Translations under genes and position numbers: made by a program
Notes under the pieces: model-generated
What the model was told of the DNA's origin: nothing
The model's input: only the letters and a program-made list of their open reading frames with translations
The model's database searches: none
Assembly: GCF_012271765.1 (NCBI RefSeq)
Contig: NZ_VRKO01000001.1
Coordinates: 44,802 to 108,801 of the forward strand
Reading direction: 5' to 3'
DNA from: Erwinia rhapontici
Lineage (GTDB): Bacteria; Pseudomonadota; Gammaproteobacteria; Enterobacterales; Enterobacteriaceae
DNA: 64,000 nt
Shown here: positions 27,447-36,960 of the stretch, one piece after another
How positions within the stretch are numbered: the first letter of the stretch is position 1
Layout of the letters: the number at the start of each line of letters is the position of its first letter

Positions 27447-27600
27447 ACGGAAAAATCGCACGTCTGTTCCCACCCCAACGGAAAAATCGCACGTCTGTTC
27501 CCACCCCACGGGAAAATCGCACGTCTGTTCCCACTTCTACGGGAAAATCACACGTCTGTTCCCACCTCTACGGGAAAATCACACGTCTGTTCCCTTACCC
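27447..27600. repeat. Five-copy tandem repeat of about 31 bp between folK and panB
   Basis: Five near-identical units start at 27447, 27478, 27508, 27539 and 27570 (lengths 31, 30, 31, 31, 31). Each unit runs ACGG(A/G)AAAATC(G/A)CACG then TCTGTTCCC and a variable C/T-rich tail. Units 4 and 5 share the CACACG variant and units 1-3 the CGCACG variant, as expected from stepwise duplication. No stop-free function is evident; an open frame through it is a by-product of the repeat length. Flanked on both sides by GC palindromes of the REP-like family. Confidence 0.9.
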
Positions 27601-27604
27601 GTAG

Positions 27605-27664
27605 GGGCGAGGCACGCCTCGCCCGCGACCATGCTGACCTGCCTCACCCGCGACAGTGCTGACA
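27605..27664. repeat. Palindrome and short direct repeat before panB
   Basis: GGGCGAGGC-AC-GCCTCGCCC (27605-27624) is a perfect 9-bp stem, the same as the hairpin at 63754-63773 apart from its loop. Its right arm starts a direct repeat: GCCTCGCCCGCGACCATGCT (from 27616) and GCCTCACCCGCGACAGTGCT (from 27641), each followed by GACA/GACC-type ends, period 25 nt. Confidence 0.75.
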
Positions 27665-27718
27665 TCCCTCTTCCCTTCCTTTAAGATACTGCCCAACTGG
27701 ATTTTATTAGGTGGAATG

Positions 27719-28513
27719 ATGAAACCGACAACTGTCTCGACCCTGCATCAGTGGAAACAACAGGGGCGTAAATTCGCCTCAATTACCGCGTACGATTTCA
27801 GTTTCGCCAAACTCTTTGCCGATGAAGGCATTGAAGTGATGCTGGTCGGGGATTCGCTCGGCATGGTCGTACAAGGCCATGACTCCACACTGCCCGTGAC
27901 GGTTGCAGATATTGCCTATCACACTCAGGCAGTGCGCCGTGGCAGCGCCAATGCCCTGCTGCTCGCCGATCTGCCGTTTATGAGTTACGCCACACCGCAA
28001 CAGACTTTTGATAACGCCGCGCAGCTGATGCGTGCCGGGGCCAATATGGTCAAACTGGAAGGCGGGAAATGGCTGGCAGAAACGGTAAAACAGCTGACTG
28101 AACGCGCAGTGCCCGTTTGCGGGCATCTGGGTCTGACGCCCCAGTCGGTCAATATTTTCGGCGGCTACAAAGTCCAGGGGCGCTCCAGCAGCGATGCTGA
28201 CCGCCTGCTGGATGATGCGCTGGCGCTGGAAGCCGCAGGTATGCAACTGGTAGTACTGGAGTGCGTGCCGGTTGCACTGGCGCAGCGTATTACCGAAGCA
28301 CTGACCATTCCAACCATCGGCATTGGTGCGGGTAACGTTACCGATGGTCAGATCCTGGTGATGCACGACGCCTTTGGCATCACCGGCGGCCATATCCCCA
28401 AATTCGCCAAGAACTTCCTCGCTGAGGCTGGAGAAATCCGCGCTGCAGTGCGCCAGTATGTGGCAGAAGTGGAAGCCGGAAGCTATCCGGCTGCCCAACA
28501 CAGTTTCCAGTAA
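27719..28513 (+). CDS. panB: 3-methyl-2-oxobutanoate hydroxymethyltransferase
   Basis: First committed step of pantothenate synthesis: transfers a one-carbon unit from methylene-tetrahydrofolate to ketoisovalerate. The 264-residue protein starts [13 protein letters not shown]. Motifs: [37 protein letters not shown] (Mg-binding Asp, in region), [25 protein letters not shown]. Two ATGs are adjacent (27716, 27719); the second has better spacing from AGGTGG and the family N-terminus. panC follows after 14 nt. Confidence 0.97.
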   Translation: MKPTTVSTLHQWKQQGRKFASITAYDFSFAKLFADEGIEVMLVGDSLGMVVQGHDSTLPVTVADIAYHTQAVRRGSANALLLADLPFMSYATPQQTFDNAAQLMRAGANMVKLEGGKWLAETVKQLTERAVPVCGHLGLTPQSVNIFGGYKVQGRSSSDADRLLDDALALEAAGMQLVVLECVPVALAQRITEALTIPTIGIGAGNVTDGQILVMHDAFGITGGHIPKFAKNFLAEAGEIRAAVRQYVAEVEAGSYPAAQHSFQ

Positions 28514-28527
28514 CCGAGGAGTAAGCC

Positions 28528-29382
28528 GTGCTGATTATTGAAACCCTGCCGATGCTGCGTCGTGAAGTGCGGCGCTGGCGCCAGGATGGCAAGCGTATCG
28601 CGCTGGTTCCCACGATGGGTAACCTGCATGACGGGCATATGACGCTGGTCGACGAAGCACGCGCGAGTGCCGATATCGTCGTGGTGTCGATTTTCGTTAA
28701 CCCGATGCAGTTCGAACGCGCTGATGACCTGGCACGCTACCCGCGTACGTTGCAGGAAGATTGCGAAAAGCTGAATCGCCGTGGCGTTGACCTGGTGTTC
28801 TCTCCTGCCCCTGGCGACGTTTACCCGCAAGGTCTGGGTGAACAGACCTTCGTTGAGGTTCCCGGCCTCTCCACGCTGCTGGAAGGTGCCAGCCGTCCCG
28901 GTCACTTCCGTGGCGTCTCCACCATCGTCAGCAAGCTGTTTAATCTGGTGCAGCCCGACCTCGCGTGCTTTGGCGAAAAAGATTATCAGCAACTGGCGCT
29001 GATCCGCAAAATGGTGGCGGATATGGGCTACGATATTGACATCGTTGGTGTGCCAACCGTGCGCGCCAAAGATGGCCTGGCGCTCAGTTCGCGTAACAGT
29101 TACCTCACCGCCGATGAGCGCAAAATTGCGCCCGTGGTGAGCAAGGTCATGAACGGTATTGCGGAAAAACTGAGCCAGGGTGAACGCCATGTGGACACAC
29201 TGATTGCAGAGGCCGAAAACGCCCTCAGCGATCAGGGGTTACAGCCTGACGGCCTGGCGATTGTCGATGCCGATACGCTGCGACCGCTGAATGTCGACAG
29301 CCAGCGCGCAGTCATCCTGATGGCGGCGTGGTTGGGTAAAGCGCGTTTGATTGATAACCAACAGGTTGATCTGACGCAGTAG
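28528..29382 (+). CDS. panC: Pantoate-beta-alanine ligase (pantothenate synthetase)
   Basis: Condenses pantoate and beta-alanine with ATP to make pantothenate. It has 284 residues (E. coli 283) and starts with GTG, preceded by CCGAGGAGTAAGCC. ATP-binding motifs [13 protein letters not shown] (HxGH) and [13 protein letters not shown] (KMSKS-like), and [18 protein letters not shown] are intact. It lies in panBC, followed by panD after 65 nt. Confidence 0.97.
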   Translation: MLIIETLPMLRREVRRWRQDGKRIALVPTMGNLHDGHMTLVDEARASADIVVVSIFVNPMQFERADDLARYPRTLQEDCEKLNRRGVDLVFSPAPGDVYPQGLGEQTFVEVPGLSTLLEGASRPGHFRGVSTIVSKLFNLVQPDLACFGEKDYQQLALIRKMVADMGYDIDIVGVPTVRAKDGLALSSRNSYLTADERKIAPVVSKVMNGIAEKLSQGERHVDTLIAEAENALSDQGLQPDGLAIVDADTLRPLNVDSQRAVILMAAWLGKARLIDNQQVDLTQ

Positions 29383-29447
29383 ACAGCCGCGCCCTCTCAG
29401 GCAATACTGACGACCGTTTTTTTGAATTGATTGCAGAGTGACTCTTT

Positions 29448-29828
29448 ATGAAACGTACTATGTTGCAGGGCAAACTTCACCGGGTCAAAGTGACTCAGGC
29501 GGACCTGAATTACGAAGGTTCCTGCGCCATCGACCAGGACTTCCTCGACGCTTCCGGCATTCTGCAATACGAAGCGATTGATATCTATAACGTGAACAAC
29601 GGCCAGCGTTTTTCCACCTATGCGATTGCTGCCGAACGGGGTTCAAAAATCATTTCGGTGAACGGTGCGGCAGCGCGCTGTGCCTGCGAAGGGGACCTGC
29701 TGATTATCTGTTCTTACGTGCAGATGTCCGATGCCGAAGCGCGTGAATGGCAGCCTAAAGTGGCCTATTTTGAAGGCGACAACCAGATGAAGCGCCTGGC
29801 GAAAGCCGTGCCGGTTCAGGTCGCGTAA
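29448..29828 (+). CDS. panD: Aspartate 1-decarboxylase precursor
   Basis: Makes beta-alanine from aspartate. The 126-residue zymogen cleaves itself between Gly24 and Ser25 in [11 protein letters not shown] to give the pyruvoyl group on the new alpha-chain N-terminus; the site is intact. Tyr58 region [14 protein letters not shown] and the C-terminal [11 protein letters not shown] match the family. A strong terminator follows. Confidence 0.98.
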   Translation: MKRTMLQGKLHRVKVTQADLNYEGSCAIDQDFLDASGILQYEAIDIYNVNNGQRFSTYAIAAERGSKIISVNGAAARCACEGDLLIICSYVQMSDAEAREWQPKVAYFEGDNQMKRLAKAVPVQVA

Positions 29829-29840
29829 GTGATATTTAAC

Positions 29841-29870
29841 GGGCCGATCGGAAAAATGATCGGCCCCTTT
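29841..29870 (+). terminator. panD terminator
   Basis: GGGCCGATC pairs with GATCGGCCC (9 bp, 8-nt A-rich loop), followed by CTTTG. The T-run is short but the stem is strong; it lies 12 nt after the panD stop. Confidence 0.7.
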
Positions 29871-29919
29871 GTGACCTGTAGGGGTTGCCCCTCTTTTTCG
29901 GTCAACCCGCTATCTCACA

Positions 29920-30690
29920 TTAAGTACGTAACCCGCGTCCCCGCTGAATTAACACCCACACCAGCGCATAGAACACCACGATAAACGCCACCAGCACGCC
30001 CAGCGTAAACACCAGAGGCACATCGTTAATCCCCAGGAAACCATAGCGGAAGCCACTGATCATATAGACAATCGGGTTCAGCTTAGACACCATCTGCCAG
30101 ACCGGTGGCAACAGCGTCAGCGAGTAGAACACGCCCCCCAAATAGGTCAGCGGCGTCAGCACAAAGGTCGGGATCAGACTGATATCATCGAAGGTCCGGG
30201 CAAATACGGCGTTCAGCAGACCCGCCAGTGAGAACAGCACCGCCGTCAGCACCAGCGTAACCGCCACCATCAGCCATGAATGCACCTGGAACGGCACGAA
30301 GAACAGTGAAATCGCCGTCACCAGCACACCCACACAGATACCGCGCGCCACACCGCCGCCCACGTATCCGGCAATGATCACGTGCGTCGGCACCGGTGCC
30401 ACCAGCAGTTCTTCAATGTTGCGCTGGAACTTGGCGCTGAAGAAGGATGAGGCCACGTTGGCATAGGCATTGGTGATCACCGCCATCATGATCAAACCCG
30501 GCACGATAAACTGCATATAGCTGAAACCGTGCATTTCACCGATGCGCGAACCAATCAGGTTGCCGAAAATAATGAAATAGAGCGTCATAGTGATCACCGG
30601 CGGCACCAGCGTCTGAATCCAGATGCGCGCGAAACGATTCACTTCCTTGCCCCAGATGCTTTTCAGCGCCACCCAGTACAAATGTGTCAT
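29920..30690 (-). CDS. yadH: ABC-2 type transporter permease YadH
   Basis: Inner-membrane permease of an exporter of unknown substrate, 256 residues as in E. coli. About six transmembrane helices and the ABC-2 signature (FDDISLIPTFVLTPLTYLGGVFYSLTLLP, near residues 165-195 in region) are visible. Its start overlaps the yadG stop (ATGA). E. coli has yadI and other genes between panD and yadH; here they are adjacent. Confidence 0.93.
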   Translation of the reverse strand: MTHLYWVALKSIWGKEVNRFARIWIQTLVPPVITMTLYFIIFGNLIGSRIGEMHGFSYMQFIVPGLIMMAVITNAYANVASSFFSAKFQRNIEELLVAPVPTHVIIAGYVGGGVARGICVGVLVTAISLFFVPFQVHSWLMVAVTLVLTAVLFSLAGLLNAVFARTFDDISLIPTFVLTPLTYLGGVFYSLTLLPPVWQMVSKLNPIVYMISGFRYGFLGINDVPLVFTLGVLVAFIVVFYALVWVLIQRGRGLRT

Positions 30691-31613
30691 GCTTTATCTC
30701 CTTTGCGACCGTTCACCAGGTCGACAAACAGCTCCTCAAGACGGTTGGCTTTATTGCGCATACTGAGCACCTGCACCCCCTGATGGCTCAGCTGGCTGAA
30801 CACACTGTTCAGCCCCTGCTCACGCAGCACTTCCACTTCCAGCGTTGAGGTATCCGCCAGACGATACTGGAATCCTTCCAGCTTCGGCAGCGGGCTTTTT
30901 GGCGCGAGGTCGAGGATAAAGGTTTCTGATTTCAGCTTGGACAGCAGGCCTTTCATTGAGGTGTTTTCCACCAGCTCACCGCGCTGGATAATGCCGATAT
31001 TGCGGCACAGCATCTCGGCTTCTTCCAGATAGTGGGTGGTCAGAATAATGGTGGTACCCTGGGCGTTCAGCTCTTGCAGGAAGGTCCACATTGATCGACG
31101 CAACTCGATGTCGACGCCCGCGGTGGGTTCATCGAGGATCAGCAGTTTAGGCTCATGCATCAACGCACGGGCAATCATTAAACGGCGCTTCATCCCACCG
31201 GAGAGCATCCGCGCACGTTCGTTGCGTTTTTCCCACAAATCCAGCTGCTTTAGGTATTTTTCAGCGCGTTTCTGCGCTTCCGGTTTTTCCACGCCGTACA
31301 GTCCAGCCTGGCTGACCACAATCTGTAGCACCGTTTCGAACTGGTTAAAATTGAACTCCTGCGGCACCAGGCCCAGCTGGCGCTTAGCGTTAACCACATC
31401 CTGCTGAAGGTCGTAGCCAAACACGCGCACCTTACCGGCGGTTTTGTTCACCAGCGAACTGATAATGCCAATGGTGGTGGACTTGCCTGCGCCGTTAGGC
31501 CCCAGCAGTGCATAGAAGTCACCGGCTTCTACCGCAAGGTCGATTCCTTTGAGCGCCTGAACCCCACCTGCGTAGGTTTTGGTTAGCTTTTCAAGCTCCA
31601 GTGCATAAGTCAT
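30687..31613 (-). CDS. yadG: ABC transporter ATPase YadG
   Basis: ATPase partner of YadH, 308 residues as in E. coli. Walker A GPNGAGKST, signature MLSGGMKRRLMIARALM, Walker B LLILDEPTAGVDIELRRSM and H-loop TTHYLEEAEMLC are intact. A C-terminal extension of about 80 residues follows the ATPase core, as usual in drug/polysaccharide exporter subfamilies. It is divergent from can. Confidence 0.94.
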   Translation of the reverse strand: MTYALELEKLTKTYAGGVQALKGIDLAVEAGDFYALLGPNGAGKSTTIGIISSLVNKTAGKVRVFGYDLQQDVVNAKRQLGLVPQEFNFNQFETVLQIVVSQAGLYGVEKPEAQKRAEKYLKQLDLWEKRNERARMLSGGMKRRLMIARALMHEPKLLILDEPTAGVDIELRRSMWTFLQELNAQGTTIILTTHYLEEAEMLCRNIGIIQRGELVENTSMKGLLSKLKSETFILDLAPKSPLPKLEGFQYRLADTSTLEVEVLREQGLNSVFSQLSHQGVQVLSMRNKANRLEELFVDLVNGRKGDKA

Positions 31614-31720
31614 AGATTAAAGAGTGCCCTGTTTTGTTGTGGTTTCTTGTTTGTCATTTTCAATTGCGCCGCATTACCCTATATTACTGTACGCATTTCG
31701 AGTTATTGGCCGACACCATT

Positions 31721-32383
31721 ATGAAAGACATTGATACCCTTATCAGCAACAACCGCCAGTGGTCCAGGTTGCTGAAAGAGGAAGATCCCGGTTTCTTTGA
31801 GCGCCTTGCTCAGGCACAAAACCCCCGTTTTCTCTGGATTGGCTGTTCAGACAGCCGCGTACCTGCCGAGCGCCTGACCGGGCTGGAGCCGGGTGAACTG
31901 TTCGTTCACCGCAACGTCGCTAACCTGGTGATCCATACTGACTTAAACTGTCTTTCGGTCGTGCAATACGCGGTTGAAGTGCTGGAAGTGGAACACATTA
32001 TTATCTGTGGTCACTACGGCTGCGGCGGCGTTAAAGCGGCAGTTGAAAATCCAGAGCTTGGCCTGATCAACAACTGGCTGCTGCATATTCGCGATTTGTG
32101 GTACAAGCATAGTTCGTTACTGGGTGAGCTGCCGCCAGAAAAGCGTTTCGACAAACTGTGTGAAATCAACGTGATTGAGCAGGTGTATAACCTGGGTCAC
32201 TCGACCGTGATGCAGTCAGCGTGGAAACGCGGGCAGAAGGTCAATATTCATGGCTGGGTTTACGGCATCATGGATGGTTATCTGCGCGATCTGGGCGTCA
32301 GCTCAACCAATCGTGAAACCCTGGAACAGCGCTATCGCCAGGGCATTGCTAACCTGCTCAATGACCCGGACCTTAATCCTTAA
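31721..32383 (+). CDS. can: Beta-class carbonic anhydrase
   Basis: Interconverts CO2 and bicarbonate; needed for growth in air. The 220-residue protein starts [11 protein letters not shown]. Zinc ligands are Cys42 and Asp44 in [12 protein letters not shown], His98 and Cys101 in [10 protein letters not shown], as in E. coli Can. The upstream in-frame extension to 31634 (29 residues) does not match the family and lacks a ribosome site. It is divergent from yadG and convergent with hpt. Confidence 0.97.
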   Translation: MKDIDTLISNNRQWSRLLKEEDPGFFERLAQAQNPRFLWIGCSDSRVPAERLTGLEPGELFVHRNVANLVIHTDLNCLSVVQYAVEVLEVEHIIICGHYGCGGVKAAVENPELGLINNWLLHIRDLWYKHSSLLGELPPEKRFDKLCEINVIEQVYNLGHSTVMQSAWKRGQKVNIHGWVYGIMDGYLRDLGVSSTNRETLEQRYRQGIANLLNDPDLNP

Positions 32384-32400
32384 GCGGCACATATTATTAT

Positions 32401-32420
32401 AGGCCGGAGGATCCGGCCTT
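32401..32420. other. Hairpin between can and hpt
   Basis: AGGCCGG-AGGAT-CCGGCCTT: a perfect 7-8 bp stem between convergent genes. Only two T follow on either strand, so it may act as a weak bidirectional 3' end. Confidence 0.5.
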
Positions 32421-32441
32421 GGTCGATTGTGCTCTGCCGGA

Positions 32442-32978
32442 TTATTCGTCCAGCATCACCACTTTGCCCACATAGGGCAGGTGGCGATAGCGCTGAGCGT
32501 AGTCAATACCGTAGCCCACCACAAACTCATCGGGGATGGCGAAGCCAACATATTCTACTGGCACATCCACTTCGCGACGCGACGGTTTATCCAGCAGGGT
32601 ACAGATCGCCAGCGACTTTGGCCCACGCAGGCTGAATATCTCACGCACTTTGCTCAACGTATTACCTGAATCGATAATATCTTCGACGATCAGTACGTCT
32701 TTGCCACGGATATCTTCATCCAGATCTTTCAGGATTTTCACATCACGCGTGCTTGAGGTGCCATTGCCGTAGCTGGACGCCGTCATAAAGTCGACTTCGT
32801 GAGAAACATCGATCGTGCGGCACAGGTCGGCCATAAACATAAAGGAGCCACGCAGCAGGCCCACCAGCACCATGTCGCTGCCGCTGTCACGGTAGTGGTC
32901 ACTGATTTGCTTGCCGAGTTCGGCAACGCGGGATTTGATCTCAGCTTCGGAGATCATCACTTCAACGGTGTGTTTCAT
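32442..32978 (-). CDS. hpt: Hypoxanthine phosphoribosyltransferase
   Basis: Purine salvage enzyme converting hypoxanthine (and guanine, less well) with PRPP to IMP. The 178-residue protein is near identical to E. coli Hpt. PRPP-binding motif [26 protein letters not shown], the flexible-loop [16 protein letters not shown] and the C-terminal [22 protein letters not shown] are present. It is divergent from the PLP enzyme, where E. coli has gcd. Confidence 0.97.
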   Translation of the reverse strand: MKHTVEVMISEAEIKSRVAELGKQISDHYRDSGSDMVLVGLLRGSFMFMADLCRTIDVSHEVDFMTASSYGNGTSSTRDVKILKDLDEDIRGKDVLIVEDIIDSGNTLSKVREIFSLRGPKSLAICTLLDKPSRREVDVPVEYVGFAIPDEFVVGYGIDYAQRYRHLPYVGKVVMLDE

Positions 32979-33230
32979 AGATAGTGGTTCGTCGATTGCT
33001 CAGGGAAAGCGGTGAAGTTTATCACACTTCAGCGCTTTCCCTCACTGTTGCGCAACGTCGCTTACTCACTTCTCGCCACAGACATATAGACTGCCATACG
33101 TTCAGATAGCCCTATTTCATATGGCTTTTTGATTTAACCATAGAGCGATTATTCATTTATCTCTCACTCCTGCCCCATGCTAGCTTATGCGCAACAATAA
33201 TAAGTCACAGGCCTGATAGCCGGAGTTTGC

Positions 33231-34508
33231 ATGCCTTCTTCACATTCGAAAAAAACACATATCGGTAACCGCGAGCTACATCCTGAAACCCAGATGCTCA
33301 ACTATGGCTATGATCCGTCATTGTCAGAAGGCGCGGTCAAACCGCCGGTGTTTCTCACCTCCACGTTCGTATTTAACAGCGCAGAAGAGGGGCGGGACTT
33401 CTTTGACTATGTTTCCGGCCGCCGTGAACCGCCAGCCGGAGAGGGCAACGGGCTGGTCTACTCGCGCTTTAACCATCCGAACAGCGAAATAGTTGAAGAC
33501 CGCCTGGCAATTTATGAACGCACCGACAGCGCTGCGTTGTTCTCTTCCGGCATGTCAGCGATCTCCACCACCCTGCTGGCTTTCGTCAAACCGGGCGATA
33601 CCATCCTGCATTCACAGCCGCTGTATGGCGGCACGGAGACGCTGCTGAGTAAAACCTTCCGTAATCTGGGCGTTTCGACGCTTGGCTTTGCGGATGGTGT
33701 GAACGAAGCCGTGGTGCAAGCCGCCGCTGAAGAAGCGATGAAGCTGGGACGGGTATCGGTGATCCTGATTGAATCCCCGGCAAACCCGACCAACAGCCTG
33801 GTGGATATTGCGCTGATTAAGCGTGTAGCCGACCATATTGAGCGCCAGCAGCAGCATCGCCCGGTGATCGCCTGCGATAACACCCTGCTCGGCCCGGTGT
33901 TTTCACGCCCGACGGAACACGGTGCCGATATTTCTCTCTACTCACTGACCAAATACGTAGGCGGCCACTCCGACCTGATTGCCGGAGCCGCCATGGGCAG
34001 CAAGGCGTTAATTCGCCAGGTAAAAGCCCTGCGCAGTGCCATTGGCACCCAACTGGACCCACACTCCAGCTGGATGATTGGCCGCTCGCTGGAGACGCTG
34101 GCGCTGCGTATGGAACGCGCCAACGATAACGCCACGGCGGTTGCTGAGTTCCTGCGGAGCCATCCGCAGGTGGAGCACGTCCATTATTTGCCGTTCCTGG
34201 ACCCGGCCTCCCCAGAGGGTAAGGTGTATACCACTCAGTGCAGCGGCGCAGGCTCGACCTTCTCCTTTAATATTCGCGGCGGCGAGGCAGCAGCGTTCCG
34301 TTTCCTCAACAGTCTGCAACTGTTTAAGCTGGCGGTGAGCCTGGGCGGCACCGAATCCCTCGCCAGCCACCCGGCCAGCACCACCCACTCCGGCGTACCG
34401 CTTGATGTGCGCAACCGTTTTGGTATCACCTCATCCACCATTCGTCTGTCGATTGGTATTGAGAATAAAGATGATTTGATTGAAGACGTCAGGTTATCGC
34501 TGGGCTAA
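33231..34508 (+). CDS. Cys/Met-metabolism PLP enzyme (methionine gamma-lyase or cystathionine gamma-synthase type)
   Basis: A 425-residue fold-type I PLP enzyme. PLP lysine: Lys241 in [18 protein letters not shown]; Tyr132 in [11 protein letters not shown] stacks on the cofactor; Asp216 in ACDNTLLGP binds the pyridine N; SSGMSAI lies near 105-111. The C-terminal [19 protein letters not shown] is typical of the gamma-family. The Cys that marks many methionine gamma-lyases near the PLP tyrosine is not obvious (PLYGGTE), so gamma-lyase, gamma-synthase and O-acylhomoserine sulfhydrylase activities cannot be separated. It is followed by a strong terminator that runs into the CRISPR array. Confidence 0.85.
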   Translation: MPSSHSKKTHIGNRELHPETQMLNYGYDPSLSEGAVKPPVFLTSTFVFNSAEEGRDFFDYVSGRREPPAGEGNGLVYSRFNHPNSEIVEDRLAIYERTDSAALFSSGMSAISTTLLAFVKPGDTILHSQPLYGGTETLLSKTFRNLGVSTLGFADGVNEAVVQAAAEEAMKLGRVSVILIESPANPTNSLVDIALIKRVADHIERQQQHRPVIACDNTLLGPVFSRPTEHGADISLYSLTKYVGGHSDLIAGAAMGSKALIRQVKALRSAIGTQLDPHSSWMIGRSLETLALRMERANDNATAVAEFLRSHPQVEHVHYLPFLDPASPEGKVYTTQCSGAGSTFSFNIRGGEAAAFRFLNSLQLFKLAVSLGGTESLASHPASTTHSGVPLDVRNRFGITSSTIRLSIGIENKDDLIEDVRLSLG

Positions 34509-34589
34509 ACGTGTTATCCGCAGCGCAGAGAAGCTCTCGTTTGTAGAGCGCGAGATATAACGTTTTGCGCTGCGCCAGCCCAATGCAGG
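34509..34589. other. Long-arm dyad between the PLP enzyme gene and the CRISPR array
   Basis: GCAGCGCA (from about 34520) and TGCGCTGC (from about 34566) face each other over a spacer that itself contains CTCTCG/CGAG and GTTAT/ATAAC arms. It could form a cruciform or an RNA hairpin after the PLP gene. No T-run follows directly; its role is unknown. Confidence 0.4.
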
Positions 34590-34616
34590 GGCGGACCCTT
34601 TTCCGGTCCGCCTTTT
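34590..34616 (+). terminator. Terminator overlapping the end of the CRISPR array
   Basis: GGCGGACC (34590-34597) pairs perfectly with GGTCCGCC (34605-34612), followed by TTTT that is shared with the first three bases of the outermost repeat. It ends the PLP gene transcript and keeps it from reading antisense into the CRISPR array. Confidence 0.8.
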
Positions 34617-35003
34617 CTAAACTGCCAGTACGGCAGTGAACAAGCGGAAGAGAACAAATAGTGCATATTGCATTTTCTAAGCTGCCTGTACGGCAGTGAA
34701 CTTCTGCGTATTGCTCTTCGTAGCGCCTTCCGATTTCTAAGCTGCCTGTACGGCAGTGAACTTCTATGAGCGTTAAGTTATCCGCATACGTCTGTTTCTA
34801 AGCTGCCTGTACGGCAGTGAACTTGCCTCGCTGGCCGAAGGCGGTAGAGACGCTTTTCTAAGCTGCCTGTACGGCAGTGAACATGCTTCAGAGTCGCGAA
34901 TAGCCTCATCAATGATTTCTAAGCTGCCTGTACGGCAGTGAACAGGTAGAACGCCAATAGCCGTTAACGCTGGGTTTTCTAAGCTGCCTGTACGGCAGTG
35001 AAC
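34614..35003 (-). CRISPR. Type I-F CRISPR array, 7 repeats and 6 spacers, no cas genes nearby
   Basis: 28-nt repeats start at 34614, 34674, 34734, 34795, 34855, 34916 and 34976; spacers are 32, 32, 33, 32, 33 and 32 nt. Six repeats are identical. Each carries the CTGCC / GGCAG hairpin typical of type I-F (Ypest) repeats. The repeat at 34614-34641 differs at two bases (positions 34621 and 34627), marking it as the old, trailer end. In the standard orientation the array therefore reads on the minus strand from a leader at 35004 and beyond. No Cas1, Cas2-3, Csy1-4 or Cas6f protein is encoded in the window, so the array is orphan locally and would depend on Cas proteins encoded elsewhere. Confidence 0.97.
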
Positions 35004-35151
35004 CGTTAGCTTACAACGCTAACCTGTTAACTTTCTTACCTTTTATCACTTTTTATCATGCCAGACCCTTTTTGATCGCCATATCCCTATACTGATATAA
35101 ATCAGTTAGATAAAAACACATCTAAAAAAAGGGTCTGTCACACCGTGGTGA
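35004..35151 (-). promoter_or_regulatory. CRISPR leader and cueO downstream region
   Basis: A 148-bp AT-rich stretch without a gene. It begins with a dyad GTTAGC-ttacaac-GCTAAC beside the newest repeat. It also contains a perfect 12-bp inverted repeat, CAGACCCTTTTT (35062-35073) and AAAAAGGGTCTG (35126-35137), 52 nt apart. As the leader of the minus-strand array it would hold the promoter and the adaptation signals. On the minus strand the right arm followed by T-richness could also help end cueO transcription. Confidence 0.6.
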
Positions 35152-36756
35152 TTACGCCACGGTAAAGCCCAGCATCATGCCGGTATCTTCATGCTCCAGC
35201 AGATGGCAGTGCGCCATATAAGCATTGGCGGCATCGGCCTGATGGTTAAAGCGCACCAGCACCTCGCTGCGCCAGCCCTCAACACGAACGGTGTCTTTCC
35301 AGCCGCTGCGATGTGCGACAGGGGGTTTGCCATTTTCCGACAGGATACGGAACTGGGTGCCGTGAATATGGAACGGATGCAGCATCTCATCGCCTTCACC
35401 TGAAATGGTCCACTTCTCATACACGCCCTTCGCGACCTCAAACGAGGGTTTATCCATATTAAAGGCCACACCGTTGATCTGATTACCGTTATGGAAATCA
35501 TAGCCTTTCACTGGTTTTGCATGATCCATTCCGGCCATGTTGCCGTGATCCATTCCAGCCATATCAGATTTCGCCGGGCTTGCCGGTTTATCGCTGTCGT
35601 GCCCGTCCATCGCCATACCCGCCATTGACGCATGTCCGTATTTTTCCATCAGCGCCATCATGCCGCGCCGGTCGAGTTCCGGGTCCATCATTAATTGCAT
35701 CCAGCGAGTTTTAAGCCCGTCAGTCGCAGGAACGGCGGGCAGCTCCACCAGCTTGTCCGGTAGCGTTCCGCTGGCCAACACCCGCAATGGGTTGATCGAC
35801 AACACCGGCAACGGCTGATCAAAGGGCTTCAGTGTCATGCCCATCTGACGCACCGGCAGCGTTTGCAGATCGAAAGGTTTACCGTCAGAGGTATCTACCA
35901 GCACTTCATAACGTTCACCCGGCAGCATCGGCAGCTCGCTGACCTGCACGGGCTCAGCCAGCAGGCCGCCATCACTGGCAATCACATACATCGGGCGCTG
36001 ATCGCTGGTGGTCAGATTGAGCGAACGGGCATTACAGCCATTCAGCAGACGCAGGCGCAGCCAGCCTCGCGGTACGCCGGTCTGCGGGTAGATAGCCCCA
36101 TTCGTCAGCATCGTGTCGCCAAACCAGCCCACCGCCGCACTCATAATATCCAACTGGTAATCGATCTGGCTGCCGTCAGCACTCAGTCGCTTATCCTGTA
36201 AAATCACGGGAATGTCATCAACGCCCCACTGTTTGGGCAGCAGCAGCTTGCCGCTTTCCGGGTCGTTGATCAGCACCAGCCCAGCCAGTCCTTGCGCGAC
36301 CTGGTAACCGGTACGGCCATGTTGATGCGGATGGAACCAGCAGGTCGCAGCCGGTTGATCGGGCGTGAATGTCACCCGGCGGCTGCTGTTCGGCGCGATC
36401 CGCGCCTGTGGCCCACCGTCGACGTTGCCCGGCAGTTCCAGACCGTGCCAGTGCACCGTCGTCGTTTCGGGCAGACGATTATGCACGGTGATGTTGACCT
36501 CTTTGCCACGATCCAGTTGGATCGCCGGGCCAAGCAGGCTGCCATTATAGCCCCAGCTTGGCACGTTTTTACCGCGCCACAGGCTGTTACCGGTCTGGGC
36601 AATCAGGGTGATTTCACTGCGCGCATCGGCCGTCAGTAACGTGGGTATCGGCAACAGCGGGCGCTGTTCAGCCGCCATTAATGAACGGCTCCACAGTGGC
36701 AAGGCACTGGCTGCGCCGATAGCGGCGCTTAATTTGATAAAATCACGACGTTGCAT
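35152..36756 (-). CDS. cueO: Multicopper oxidase CueO
   Basis: Periplasmic cuprous oxidase that protects against copper. About 534 residues (E. coli 516). N-terminus [22 protein letters not shown] is a Tat signal peptide (RRDFIK), needed because the enzyme is exported folded. All four copper-binding clusters are present: HWHG, HPHQHG, HPFHIHG and [13 protein letters not shown]. The Met-rich insert near residues 355-410 ([11 protein letters not shown] ... [10 protein letters not shown] ... [15 protein letters not shown]) is longer in His/Met repeats than I recall for E. coli. Two adjacent ATGs are possible starts; the second matches E. coli. Confidence 0.96.
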   Translation of the reverse strand: MQRRDFIKLSAAIGAASALPLWSRSLMAAEQRPLLPIPTLLTADARSEITLIAQTGNSLWRGKNVPSWGYNGSLLGPAIQLDRGKEVNITVHNRLPETTTVHWHGLELPGNVDGGPQARIAPNSSRRVTFTPDQPAATCWFHPHQHGRTGYQVAQGLAGLVLINDPESGKLLLPKQWGVDDIPVILQDKRLSADGSQIDYQLDIMSAAVGWFGDTMLTNGAIYPQTGVPRGWLRLRLLNGCNARSLNLTTSDQRPMYVIASDGGLLAEPVQVSELPMLPGERYEVLVDTSDGKPFDLQTLPVRQMGMTLKPFDQPLPVLSINPLRVLASGTLPDKLVELPAVPATDGLKTRWMQLMMDPELDRRGMMALMEKYGHASMAGMAMDGHDSDKPASPAKSDMAGMDHGNMAGMDHAKPVKGYDFHNGNQINGVAFNMDKPSFEVAKGVYEKWTISGEGDEMLHPFHIHGTQFRILSENGKPPVAHRSGWKDTVRVEGWRSEVLVRFNHQADAANAYMAHCHLLEHEDTGMMLGFTVA

Positions 36757-36817
36757 CATCCATTCCTTATTCAGTCCTTGTGTAAGATGTCTGTGTCAGA
36801 TATCGATAGCGACTGAC

Positions 36818-36848
36818 AGCATAAACCCTGCCCCAGCGGGAAGGTCAA
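36818..36848 (-). promoter_or_regulatory. CueR-type promoter of cueO
   Basis: On the minus strand: TTGACC (-35), 19-bp spacer, TATGCT (-10). The spacer holds the dyad CCTTCCCGCTGGGGCAGG. An overlong 19-bp spacer with the CCTTCC...GGnAGG dyad is the mark of MerR-family activators, and the sequence closely follows the CueR sites of E. coli copA and cueO. cueO starts 62 nt downstream of the -10. Confidence 0.9.
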
Positions 36849-36960
36849 GCCTGCTAAAAGAATGCAGATAAGCCCTTCAGGACTTTTCTGTCTTAAAAGT
36901 GGCTGGCACCCGGCCTGAACTGTGCTAACGTCAAGCTATTGCACACGTATGAGATAAACC

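Noticed and set aside
27345..27662. 105-codon frame through the minisatellite with repeated KIARLFP / KSHVCS segments
   Set aside because: It overlaps the folK end, has no ribosome site, and its repeats follow from the DNA repeat. No family resemblance.
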